Shown here: positions 1-7,462 of the stretch, piece after piece
How positions within the stretch are numbered: the stretch's first letter is position 1
How the letters are laid out: each line of letters begins with the position of its first letter
Assembly (NCBI RefSeq): GCF_009295635.1
Contig: NZ_WHIW01000006.1
Span: 62,001-126,000, forward strand
DNA length: 64,000 nucleotides
From: Alkalilimnicola sp. S0819
GTDB taxonomy: Bacteria > Pseudomonadota > Gammaproteobacteria > Nitrococcales > WHIW01
Reading direction: 5' to 3'
Translations under genes and position numbers: made by a program
Notes under the pieces: model-generated
The model's input: the letters and a program-made list of their open reading frames with translations, nothing else
Databases searched by the model: none
Told to the model about the DNA's origin: nothing

Positions 1-485
1 TGCACCGCGGCGGCCAGGTTGAGCGAACCGAAGTCCGGGTTGGCGCGGATGTGCACCCGCCCCTGGCACAGATCCAGCTCCGCGTTGCTCAGCCCCGAGC
101 GCTCGCGGCCGAAGACGATGGCCACCTCACCGGCCCGGGCCCGGCGCAGCATCTCCGGCGCGGCCTCGCCCAGGGGCTGCTGGGGCACCCCCACCTTGCG
201 CACCCGCGCGGTCATGCCGTAGGCATAACGGCAATCGGCCAGTGCCTCGGCCAGGGTTTCCACCACCCGGGCGTTCTCCAGGATATCCACGGCACCGCTG
301 GCGAACTCGGCGGCGGTCTCATCCACCGGGAAACGGGGGGCGACCAGGGTCAGGCGGTGCAGGCCCATGGTCTTCATGGCCCGGGCCGCCGCGCCGATAT
401 TGCCGGGCTGGTAGGTCTCCACCAGGACGATCTGGATGTTGTCCTGCCCGCGGGGGGCGGTGTCGGCGGCGTGGGTATCGGGCAT
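1..485 (-). CDS. trmJ: tRNA 2'-O-methyltransferase TrmJ, C-terminus cut by window
   Basis: This is the N-terminal 161 residues of a SPOUT-class RNA methyltransferase that methylates the ribose of nucleotide 32 in the tRNA anticodon loop, using S-adenosylmethionine in the cytoplasm. The ATG is at 485. Family motifs are visible: GNIGAAARAMKTMG from residue 28, then FGRERSGL, then NPDFGSLNLAAAV at the window edge, which contributes to the trefoil-knot cofactor site. TrmJ is usually about 250 residues, so roughly a third lies outside. It is divergent from the PRPP-synthase homologue, with a 112-bp gap in which I saw no clear promoter. Assignment to TrmJ rather than another SpoU-type enzyme rests on the VETYQPGNIGAAARAMKTMG stretch. 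Confidence 0.9.
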   Translation of the reverse strand, partial: MPDTHAADTAPRGQDNIQIVLVETYQPGNIGAAARAMKTMGLHRLTLVAPRFPVDETAAEFASGAVDILENARVVETLAEALADCRYAYGMTARVRKVGVPQQPLGEAAPEMLRRARAGEVAIVFGRERSGLSNAELDLCQGRVHIRANPDFGSLNLAAAV

Positions 486-597
486 GGGGGCTCTTCGGGC
501 TGCGGCGTGAAGGCCCGAAAGATACCACGCGCGCCCCCTGTGACGGCGCGCCCGGCACCCCCAAGGTGGCTGAAGAAGACACTCGGAGGCCCGGCCC

Positions 598-1581
598 GTG
601 AGCCCTGCATCAGCCCACCATCAGCCCCTGGCGCTATTCTCGCTGGATGCCGGGCGCGCGTTCGCCAGCCGGGTCGCGGCGGCCCTGGGCACGGTGCTCA
701 GCGCCCACGAGGAGCGCGAGTTCGAGGACGGCGAACACAAGACCCGGCCGCTGGAGAGCGTGCGCGGGCGCGATGTCTACGTCATCCAGGCGCTGCACGG
801 CGATGCCGCCCAATCGGTGAATGACCGCCTGATCCGGCTGCTGTTCTTCCTGGGCACCCTGCGCGACGCCGACCCGGCGCGGCTCACCGCGGTGGTGCCG
901 TACCTGTGCTACAGCCGCAAGGACCGCCAGACCAAGGCCCGCGACCCGGTGAGCACCCGATACCTGGCAGCGCTGTTCGAGGCGGTGGGGGTGGGGCGCG
1001 TCGTGACGCTGGATGTGCACAACCTGGCGGCCTACCAGAACGCCTTTCGCCTGCCCACCGTGCACCTGGAGGCCCGGCCGCTGTTCGTCGAGTATTTCGC
1101 CCGGCGGCTGCCCAGCGATGAGCCGGTGACGGTGGTGTCGCCGGATGTGGGCGGCATCAAGCGCGCCGAACGCTTCCGCGAGGCGCTGGAGCAGCGTCTG
1201 GAGCGGCCGGTGGAGGGCGCCTTCATGGAGAAGCACCGCAGCGCCGGGGTGCTGAGTGGGGAGCGACTGGTGGGCGAGACGGCCGAGCGGGAGGTGATTC
1301 TGCTCGATGACCTGATCAGCGGCGGCAACACCCTGGCGCGGGCGGCGCGGGCTTGCGCCGAACAGGGCGCAGCCCGGGTCTGGGCGGCCGCCAGCCACGG
1401 CGTGTTCAGCGCCGATGCCTCGCAGACCCTGGCGGCCTCGGCCATCACGCGCCTCGTGGTCACCGACAGCCTGCCGCTGCCCCCGAGCCTGGCCTTCGCC
1501 CTGAAGAAGATGCTCAGCCGCCTGGACACCGCCGATTTCTTCGCCCGCGCGATCCGGCATCTGCACACAACGCCCCCTTGA
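598..1581 (+). CDS. ribose-phosphate pyrophosphokinase homologue
   Basis: This 327-residue protein belongs to the PRPP synthase family, which transfers pyrophosphate from ATP to ribose 5-phosphate. The start is GTG at 598. Family signatures are present: an ATP-contact segment VVPYLCYSRKDRQ (residues 99-111), a metal/ATP region LDVHN (138-142), VSPDVGGIKRA (180-190) and a PRPP loop LLDDLISGGNT (235-245). The canonical enzyme reads PYARQDRK and DDMIDTGGT at these places, so both active-site loops are variant. This may be a secondary paralogue with altered substrate or regulation rather than the housekeeping Prs; that is inference. It lies alone between divergent trmJ and a convergent lipid kinase, 29 bp from the latter. 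Confidence 0.82.
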   Translation: MSPASAHHQPLALFSLDAGRAFASRVAAALGTVLSAHEEREFEDGEHKTRPLESVRGRDVYVIQALHGDAAQSVNDRLIRLLFFLGTLRDADPARLTAVVPYLCYSRKDRQTKARDPVSTRYLAALFEAVGVGRVVTLDVHNLAAYQNAFRLPTVHLEARPLFVEYFARRLPSDEPVTVVSPDVGGIKRAERFREALEQRLERPVEGAFMEKHRSAGVLSGERLVGETAEREVILLDDLISGGNTLARAARACAEQGAARVWAAASHGVFSADASQTLAASAITRLVVTDSLPLPPSLAFALKKMLSRLDTADFFARAIRHLHTTPP

Positions 1582-1610
1582 GCTCCCCGGCAAGCCGCCA
1601 GCCAGCGCGG

Positions 1611-2510
1611 TCAGGGCCGCGGCCCAGCGCCATCGTCGGGCACCCAAATGGAGACCGCCCCGGGGCGCACCGTAAAGTGCGCGGGCGTGCGGGTGAGGAA
1701 TTCGCCATCCGCCACCACCGGCCGGGGCCGGCGGGTGCGCAGTTCCAGCGCCGGCGTGCGCAGCGCCCAGATACCGGCCCGGCGCTGCTCGCCCTGGTGG
1801 AGCACCGGCACCAGGGCGAGCAGCCGCCAGAAGCCCCGCGGCCCCAGGCTGTAGACATCCAGCCCCCCGTCATCGATGGCCGCGTCGGCGGCAATGCGCA
1901 CCCCGCCGCCGTAGAAACAGCCGTTGCCCACGCCCACCTCGATGGCGCGCCGTCGCTGCCGACGCCCCTGGTAGCGCAGCTCCACCGTGAACGGCTGGCT
2001 GGCGCGCAGCGCCTGCCACAGCCCCTTGGCGTAAGCGAGCGCCCCCCAGCGCCCCTTCGCCTGGCCGTTGAGGCGCTTGGCAACCTCCACCCCCAGGCCC
2101 ACGTGGGCGGCATTGAAGAAGGCATGGCCGTTCACACAGCCCAGATCCACCCGCCGCGCGCGCCCGCTGACGATCACCCGCGCCGCCGCGGCGGGCGTGA
2201 GCGGCAGCCCCAAGGTGCGGGCCAGATCGTTGGCCGTGCCCCCGGGAATGATGCCCAGCGTCAGCCCCGTGCGGGCGAGGGCCTCGGCGGCGGCGTTCAG
2301 GGTGCCGTCGCCCCCGGCAATGGCCACCGTGCCGACCCGTTCGCGGTGGCGCTCGATCAGGCGGGCCATGTCCTCACGCCCCTCGGGCTGCGCCTCGATG
2401 ACCTCGCGGCCGTGCTCCTCGAAGACCGCGCGCACCGTGCGCGCCGCCTGATCGCCGCGTCGGCTGTGGGGATTGCACAGCAGCAGGATCGCCGCGCTGG
2501 AGAGATTCAT
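1611..2510 (-). CDS. YegS/DGK-type lipid kinase
   Basis: This 299-residue protein is a member of the diacylglycerol kinase catalytic-domain family (YegS/BmrU-like), cytosolic or membrane-associated enzymes that phosphorylate lipids such as diacylglycerol or phosphatidylglycerol with ATP. The nucleotide-binding motif GGDGT is at residues 66-70 and the second family motif PGGTANDLAR at 89-98. The C-terminal beta-sandwich half carries the usual DGGLDVYSL segment. The frame is open upstream to 2588, but ATG 2510 is preferred because homology begins right after it and AAGGGG lies 11 bases upstream. The true substrate cannot be read from sequence. Confidence 0.85.
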   Translation of the reverse strand: MNLSSAAILLLCNPHSRRGDQAARTVRAVFEEHGREVIEAQPEGREDMARLIERHRERVGTVAIAGGDGTLNAAAEALARTGLTLGIIPGGTANDLARTLGLPLTPAAAARVIVSGRARRVDLGCVNGHAFFNAAHVGLGVEVAKRLNGQAKGRWGALAYAKGLWQALRASQPFTVELRYQGRRQRRRAIEVGVGNGCFYGGGVRIAADAAIDDGGLDVYSLGPRGFWRLLALVPVLHQGEQRRAGIWALRTPALELRTRRPRPVVADGEFLTRTPAHFTVRPGAVSIWVPDDGAGPRP

Positions 2511-2665
2511 GGGAAATGGCCCCTTGCATGGAAGCTGCCAGCCAGTCACATCGAAATGGCCATAGTCCATGACATGACGACAGGGCACGAGGGAGGCAAC
2601 ATGCCCTAACGCAGGGCCGCACCACCATCGAGAGCTGGCGAAGGCGGCGGTTGTTCACACCCCCT

Positions 2666-3949
2666 TCAGGGCGTTCGGTGAACGGGCTTCCCGCCCGCGC
2701 GCCTTGCCTGTTTGCGCTTCCGGGCCTTCTTCTCGGCGCTGCTCTTCTTGGGCTTTTTCGGTTTCCTGGGTTTCTTCGCGCGCGCCGCGGCGGGGCCGGT
2801 AACGGGCACGCGGTGCTCGGGCTCGTACCCGGTGACGGCGTCCCGCGGCAGGGTCTGGCCGACCAGCGCCTCGATGGCGGCGAGCTGCTTCGCCTCATCC
2901 GCCGAGACCAGCGAAATCGCCTCGCCCGAGGCCCCGGCGCGCCCCGTGCGGCCAATGCGGTGCACGTAATCCTGCGCGACGATGGGCAGGTCCAGGTTGT
3001 ACACCACGGGCATGGCGGGAATATCCAGGCCGCGGGCGGCCACATCGGTGGCCACCAGCACCTTCACCTCGCCGCGCTTGAAGCGCCCCAGCGCCTTCAG
3101 GCGGGCGGGCTGGGGCTTGTCACCGTGAATGGCGTCGGCCTTCAGGCCCTGGTGGAGCATCTGCGCGACCAACTGTTCCGCGCCCCGGCGGGTCTTGACG
3201 AAGACCAGGGCCTGGGGCCAGCGCGCTTTCTTCAGCAGGTGGATGAGCAGCGGCGGCTTGCGCTTCTTGTCGGCCACCACCACCCGCTGGCTGATGTTCT
3301 CGGCGATGGCGTTGCGGGGGCTGACTTCCAGGCTCAGCGGCTCGTGGAGCAGATCGGCGGCCATCGCGCGGATGGCATCGGAGAAGGTCGCGGAGAACAG
3401 CAGCGTCTGGCGGCGCCGGGGCAGCAGCGCGAAGATGGCCTCCAGCTCCCGGGCGAAACCCAGGTCGAGCATGCGGTCGGCTTCATCCAGCACCAGCGTC
3501 TGCAGTGCGTGGAATTTCACCGCGTTCTTGCCGTGCAGATCCAGCAGCCGCCCCGGAGTGGCCACCAGCACGTCCACCCCGCCGCGCAAGCGCATCATCT
3601 GCGGGTTGATGCTCACCCCCCCGTAGGCGGCCACCGTGCGCAGCGGCAGGTGCCGGCCATAGCCGCGAAAGCTCAGATGCACCTGTTCGGCCAGCTCCCG
3701 GGTGGGCACCAGCACCAGCGCCCGGGCCGCGTTGCTCGCCCCCCGGGGGCCGGCCTCGCTCAGCCGCTGCAGCAGGGGCAGCGCGAAGCCGGCTGTCTTG
3801 CCCGTACCGGTCCGGGCGGCCGCCAGCACATCGCGCCCGGCGAGCACCGCGGGAATGGTCTCGGCCTGCACCGCCGTGGGGGTCACGTGGTCCAGGCCTT
3901 TCAGGGCCTGCAACAGGGGGTTGATCAGGCCAAGGGCGTCGAAGCTCAT
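2666..3949 (-). CDS. DEAD-box RNA helicase, RhlE type
   Basis: This 427-residue ATP-dependent RNA helicase unwinds structured RNA in ribosome assembly or RNA decay. Motifs are in order: Q motif near residue 24-30, Walker A ARTGTGKT (45-52), PTRELA (82-87), DEAD (155-158), SAT (186-188), and motif VI HRIGRTGR (330-337). The C-terminal 35 residues are a lysine/arginine-rich tail typical of RNA-binding extensions. The compact core and the RxLDLGF stretch after DEAD favour the RhlE subgroup over SrmB or DbpA. It is divergent from the small HTH gene, with 89 bp between them. Confidence 0.9.
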   Translation of the reverse strand: MSFDALGLINPLLQALKGLDHVTPTAVQAETIPAVLAGRDVLAAARTGTGKTAGFALPLLQRLSEAGPRGASNAARALVLVPTRELAEQVHLSFRGYGRHLPLRTVAAYGGVSINPQMMRLRGGVDVLVATPGRLLDLHGKNAVKFHALQTLVLDEADRMLDLGFARELEAIFALLPRRRQTLLFSATFSDAIRAMAADLLHEPLSLEVSPRNAIAENISQRVVVADKKRKPPLLIHLLKKARWPQALVFVKTRRGAEQLVAQMLHQGLKADAIHGDKPQPARLKALGRFKRGEVKVLVATDVAARGLDIPAMPVVYNLDLPIVAQDYVHRIGRTGRAGASGEAISLVSADEAKQLAAIEALVGQTLPRDAVTGYEPEHRVPVTGPAAARAKKPRKPKKPKKSSAEKKARKRKQARRAGGKPVHRTP

Positions 3950-4038
3950 AAGGGGGACCGCGCGGGCAGAAAGGGAGGGTTGAATCGGCGAGGCCCAGTA
4001 TAGTGGAAGCCAGGCCCGCGCACCGGAAGAAAGCCCCC

Positions 4039-4332
4039 ATGAGCAGCAGCAAGACCCGCACCAGTTTCTATCGCCGCCTGTACGTCGCGCATCTGATCGA
4101 CACGGGCATCGCCAGCGTGCCCCAGATCATGGCCGCCACCGGCATGCCGCGACGCACCGCCCAGGACACCATCAGCGCCCTGGCGGAGCTCGATATCGCC
4201 TGCGTTTTCGAGCAGCAGGCGGGTGCCCGCAACCGCAGCGGCAGCTACCGCATCGAGGACTGGGGCGCGATCGATCCGCGCTGGGTCGGCGCCAACCTGG
4301 CGCGGATCAAGGCGGTGCTGGGCTACCCGTGA
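4039..4332 (+). CDS. small winged-helix DNA-binding protein
   Basis: This 97-residue cytosolic protein has a helix-turn-helix core: residues about 28-55 (VPQIMAATGMPRRTAQDTIS and the following helix) fit an HTH followed by a wing. It resembles a family of uncharacterised helix-turn-helix proteins in gammaproteobacteria often found beside RNA helicases; that is family recollection, not a search. The frame opens at 4003, but ATG 4039 is chosen because GGAAGAAAG precedes it and it begins the conserved SSKTRTSFYRRLY segment. No ligand domain is present. The divergent position with the helicase suggests a shared control region at 3950-4038. Confidence 0.75.
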   Translation: MSSSKTRTSFYRRLYVAHLIDTGIASVPQIMAATGMPRRTAQDTISALAELDIACVFEQQAGARNRSGSYRIEDWGAIDPRWVGANLARIKAVLGYP

Positions 4333-4417
4333 AAATCGACGCGCCTGGTCGCCTTGGCCCTCGGGCGCGGCGTGCCAGGTCCGCGCGAAGATCGCCCTGC
4401 GGACCGACCCCCGGGGG

Positions 4418-5284
4418 TCACCAGGGCCCATCCTCCGGCGCCACGTACCACGGCAGCCCCGCCCGGGCGCTGCGCTCCAGCTCGGCGATCACCTGGGCGC
4501 CGAACAGCAGAATGGCCGCGCCCACCTCCAGACTGATGAGCAGCACCACGATGGTAGCCAGCGAGCCGTAGATCGCGTTCACGAAGGAAACATTCAGGAA
4601 GTAGTACATCAGCAGCAGGCGGGTCGCCTCCCAGAGCACCGCGGCGACGAAGCCGCCGATCACGGCCCGCGGCAGGGCGATGCGCACGATGGGCAGCACC
4701 TTGTAGATGGCGCTGAACAGCAGGAACACGCCGATGAAGCTGAGCAGATAAAGGATGGCGCCCGGCTCCTGGTACACCGCATTGACCACGGCGAATACCA
4801 GGGTCAGGGCCAGCAGGCCGAGCCCCAGCACCAGTATGAAGGCATAGGGCAGCGCGGCGGATACCCAGAAGCGGCGCCGCGGGTTATCCGGCTGGTGGAA
4901 GATGATGGCGATGGAGTCTTCCAGCATGCGAAAGGCGAAGGAGCTGAAGAACAACAGGGCGGGAATGCCGATGATGCCGATGATGCCGCCGGACTCCATG
5001 AAGGTGCGCACCGCATCCAGCAGCAGCCCCGCGTGGGCCGGCGCGAAATGCTGGGCCTGAACGGCCATCGCCTGCAGCAGCTGCGCCTCGTCCACGACAC
5101 GGGTGAGCAGCACCCCGAGCAGCGCGAACAGGGGCACCGCCGAGAGCAGCACGTTGTAGCCCACGCCGCTCGCCAGCAGCAGGCCGCGATTGCGCAGGAA
5201 ATGCCGCAGCACCCGACGGGCAAAACGCAGCAAGCGCCGGGCGAGCAGCTCGGGTGGCGGCGTGTTGCTCGGCCCGTCACTCAT
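4418..5284 (-). CDS. YihY/BrkB-family inner-membrane protein
   Basis: This 288-residue polytopic membrane protein belongs to the YihY (formerly RNase BN, BrkB) family, whose role is still unclear; the old ribonuclease assignment was withdrawn. Six hydrophobic segments are visible, including one after the family segment GVGYNVLLSAVPLFALLGV near residue 40, another at SGGIIGIIGIPALLFF and the C-terminal SLEVGAAILLFGAQV. The start codon overlaps the stop of a short upstream open frame as ATGA. There is no strong Shine-Dalgarno, so coupling to that frame is possible. Confidence 0.85.
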   Translation of the reverse strand: MSDGPSNTPPPELLARRLLRFARRVLRHFLRNRGLLLASGVGYNVLLSAVPLFALLGVLLTRVVDEAQLLQAMAVQAQHFAPAHAGLLLDAVRTFMESGGIIGIIGIPALLFFSSFAFRMLEDSIAIIFHQPDNPRRRFWVSAALPYAFILVLGLGLLALTLVFAVVNAVYQEPGAILYLLSFIGVFLLFSAIYKVLPIVRIALPRAVIGGFVAAVLWEATRLLLMYYFLNVSFVNAIYGSLATIVVLLISLEVGAAILLFGAQVIAELERSARAGLPWYVAPEDGPW

Positions 5285-5478
5285 CGATTACGCCACGCCG
5301 TGATAAACCAGCGCCGCGACCCCCGGCCGAAGGCGAACAGGGCGAGCACACGGTCGCGGGCGATCGGCACGCACACTACGGCGATGGCGACGAGCCCGGC
5401 GCGCCGGACCCGGAACCCCAGGCCCTCGAGCAGGTTCTCCTGCCTTACTGATCTGGTCGGCCATCGGGCGCGCTCCAT
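5281..5478 (-). CDS. possible 65-residue leader protein overlapping yihY start
   Basis: This is a short open frame whose stop overlaps the yihY ATG by four bases (ATGA), the arrangement of translationally coupled genes. The product would be 65 residues, basic, with one weak hydrophobic stretch (LVAIAVVCVPIA, about residues 28-40). No family is recognised. It could equally be a chance open frame in GC-rich DNA, since such frames are common here and no good ribosome-binding site precedes its ATG. Confidence 0.28.
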   Translation of the reverse strand: MERARWPTRSVRQENLLEGLGFRVRRAGLVAIAVVCVPIARDRVLALFAFGRGSRRWFITAWRNR

Positions 5479-5555
5479 GCGTGGGAATTGATCAGTGTCT
5501 CCCCCGGATCCATTTAGACATAAATGGCATTGCCGCGTCGGGGAGGAAGGGGGGC

Positions 5556-6833
5556 ATGTGGGCCAGAATGCTCATGATCTGGGTGCGGACACGGGACAGT
5601 CTGTGGTTCATCCCGGCAAGCCTCACCCTCACCGCCGCCGCGCTGGCGGTGGGCCTGGTGCAGGCGGACCAGCACCAGTGGCCGCCGGTGGACAGCGGCA
5701 CACCCTGGCTGTTCGGCGGCGCGCCCCAGGGGGCCCGCGCCGTGTTGGCGGCCATCGCCGGCAGTCTCATAACCGTCACCGGCGTGGTGTTCTCGATCAC
5801 CATCGTCGCCCTGCAATTGGCCAGCAGCCAGTTCACGCCGCGCCTGTTGCGCGATTTCAGCGCCGACCGCACCAACCAGACCGTGCTCGGCGTGTTCATC
5901 GCCACCTTCACCTACGCGCTGCTGGTACTGCGGACGGTGCGCGCCGAGGCCGCCGAGGCTGAAGCCTTCGTGCCGCGGCTGGCCGTGAGCGTCGCCATCA
6001 TCCTGGTGCTGGTCAGCATCGGCTCGCTGATCTACTTCATCCATCATGTCGCCAACGCCATCCGCGTCTCCAGCATTCTGCAGCGACTCACCACGCAGAC
6101 CCTGCGCCAGGTGGCCAGGCGCTTCCCGGCCGACCTGGGCACGGCCGAGGACGCCGACAGCGCCCCGCCGCCCTTGCCGGACGGCGAGGCCCACGCCGTT
6201 GCCGCCGCCACGGCGGGTTATCTGCAGGCCGTGGACGGCCGAACGCTATTCCAGCTGGGGGAGGACCATCGCCTGACGATACGCGCGGACTGCGATCTGG
6301 GCGATTTTCTGTTGCCGGGGCAGCCGCTGGCCACCGTGGTCGGCGAGAAAGGCGAGCTGGACGAGGAAACCGCCGTGGCCATTCGCGACGCTTTCGTCTG
6401 CGGCCCGGAGCGCACACCGGAGCAGGATCTGGGGCTGGGCATCATCGAGATCTCGGACATCGCCCTGAAGGCGCTCTCCCCCGGCATCAACGACCCCACC
6501 ACCGCGATGCACTGCATCGATCATCTGGGGCAGATCCTGCTGGAGATCGGTGGCCGCACGCCGCCCCGGGACACACGCACCCGCCAGGGCAAGGTGCACT
6601 TCATCGCCCGCCACCTCAGCTTCAGCCGGGCCGTGGCCCTCGCCTTCGATGGCATCCGCCATTACGGCGCCGCCGACCCCATGGTGGCGGCCCGCCTGCA
6701 CGCCACGCTGTCTACCCTCATGGCGCTGCTGCCCGAGGCGCGACAGCCGCCGCTGATCGCACAGCAGCATGCGCTGCGCCGGGAGTCCGGCGCGCACGCC
6801 GCCGCGGGGGCGACCCACGGCAAGGGATCATGA
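5556..6833 (+). CDS. DUF2254 membrane protein
   Basis: This 425-residue predicted inner-membrane protein has a DUF2254 architecture. The N-terminal third holds about four membrane spans (LWFIPASLTLTAAALAVGL, AIAGSLITVTGVVFSITIVA, FIATFTYALLVL, AVSVAIILVLVSIGSLIYFI). A large soluble C-terminal region contains the family segment SDIALKALSPGINDPTTA. The frame is open from 5481, but ATG 5556 has GGAGG about nine bases upstream (5542-5546), so the first 25 codons are excluded. Function is unknown for the family. It lies 24 bp before a DUF421 gene on the same strand and the two are likely co-transcribed. Confidence 0.85.
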   Translation: MWARMLMIWVRTRDSLWFIPASLTLTAAALAVGLVQADQHQWPPVDSGTPWLFGGAPQGARAVLAAIAGSLITVTGVVFSITIVALQLASSQFTPRLLRDFSADRTNQTVLGVFIATFTYALLVLRTVRAEAAEAEAFVPRLAVSVAIILVLVSIGSLIYFIHHVANAIRVSSILQRLTTQTLRQVARRFPADLGTAEDADSAPPPLPDGEAHAVAAATAGYLQAVDGRTLFQLGEDHRLTIRADCDLGDFLLPGQPLATVVGEKGELDEETAVAIRDAFVCGPERTPEQDLGLGIIEISDIALKALSPGINDPTTAMHCIDHLGQILLEIGGRTPPRDTRTRQGKVHFIARHLSFSRAVALAFDGIRHYGAADPMVAARLHATLSTLMALLPEARQPPLIAQQHALRRESGAHAAAGATHGKGS

Positions 6834-6857
6834 CCACCACAGACGCGGAGTAAGGCG

Positions 6858-7367
6858 GTGTTCTTCGATAACTGGAGCGGTCTCGGTCGGGTACTGGCGG
6901 TGGGCATTCCCGCCTACTTCATGCTGGTGTTTCTGCTGGTCGCCTCGGGCAAGCGCACCCTGTCGAAGATGAACGCCTTCGATCTGGTCGTCACCGTGGC
7001 GATCGGCTCCACCCTCTCCACCGTGCTGCTGTCGAAGCAGGTGGCCCTCGCCGAGGGCGTGCTGGCGCTGGCGCTGCTGATCTTCCTGCAGCTGGTGATC
7101 AGCTGGCTATCGGTGCGCTCCGAGCGGGTAAGACGCAGCGTCAAGGCGGAGCCTGCCCTGCTCTATCACGATGGCTGCTTCATCGCCGCGGCGATGAAGC
7201 GCGAACGGGTGACCGAAGACGAAGTACGCCAAGCGGTGCGCGGCCAGGGCCAGGCGTCCATGGCGGCGGTGGCGGCCGTGGTCCTCGAAACCGACGGCAG
7301 CCTGAGCGTGCTGGGGCCGCCGACGCGGGGCGAGGCCTCGGCGCTGGCCGATGTGCATCGCGGCTAG
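6858..7367 (+). CDS. DUF421 (YetF-like) membrane protein
   Basis: This 169-residue protein starts at GTG 6858. It has three N-terminal membrane spans and then a small alpha/beta DUF421 domain with the pattern SKMNAFDLVVTVAIGSTLST (residues 36-55), RSVKAEPALLYHDG and a C-terminal SMAAVAAVVLETDGSLSV strand segment. YetF-type proteins are membrane proteins of poorly known role, in some bacteria linked to envelope or phospholipid homeostasis. It follows the DUF2254 gene closely, so both probably form one envelope-related transcription unit ending at the hairpin at 7428-7450. Confidence 0.85.
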   Translation: MFFDNWSGLGRVLAVGIPAYFMLVFLLVASGKRTLSKMNAFDLVVTVAIGSTLSTVLLSKQVALAEGVLALALLIFLQLVISWLSVRSERVRRSVKAEPALLYHDGCFIAAAMKRERVTEDEVRQAVRGQGQASMAAVAAVVLETDGSLSVLGPPTRGEASALADVHRG

Positions 7368-7427
7368 CCCGGCGACACGTCAAGGTGTGCGGAAGCGCGG
7401 CGCTGTCGCGGGGACGGGAAGGACCGG

Positions 7428-7450
7428 CCCCGCCGTCACCGACGGCGGGG
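7428..7450. terminator. hairpin between convergent genes
   Basis: A perfect 10-bp stem CCCCGCCGTC/GACGGCGGGG with a three-base loop ACC sits between the DUF421 stop and the S8 protease stop. It is symmetrical and could stop transcription from both sides, but there is no T-run, so intrinsic termination is inferred from position and stem strength only. Confidence 0.55.
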
Positions 7451-7462
7451 CGCGGGAAAGGG

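Noticed and set aside
634-1647. Long minus-strand open frame (337 codons) over the PRPP-synthase gene
   Set aside because: Shadow frame: low-complexity His/Gln/Gly/Arg-rich product with no family motif, opposite a gene with clear PRPP-synthase motifs.
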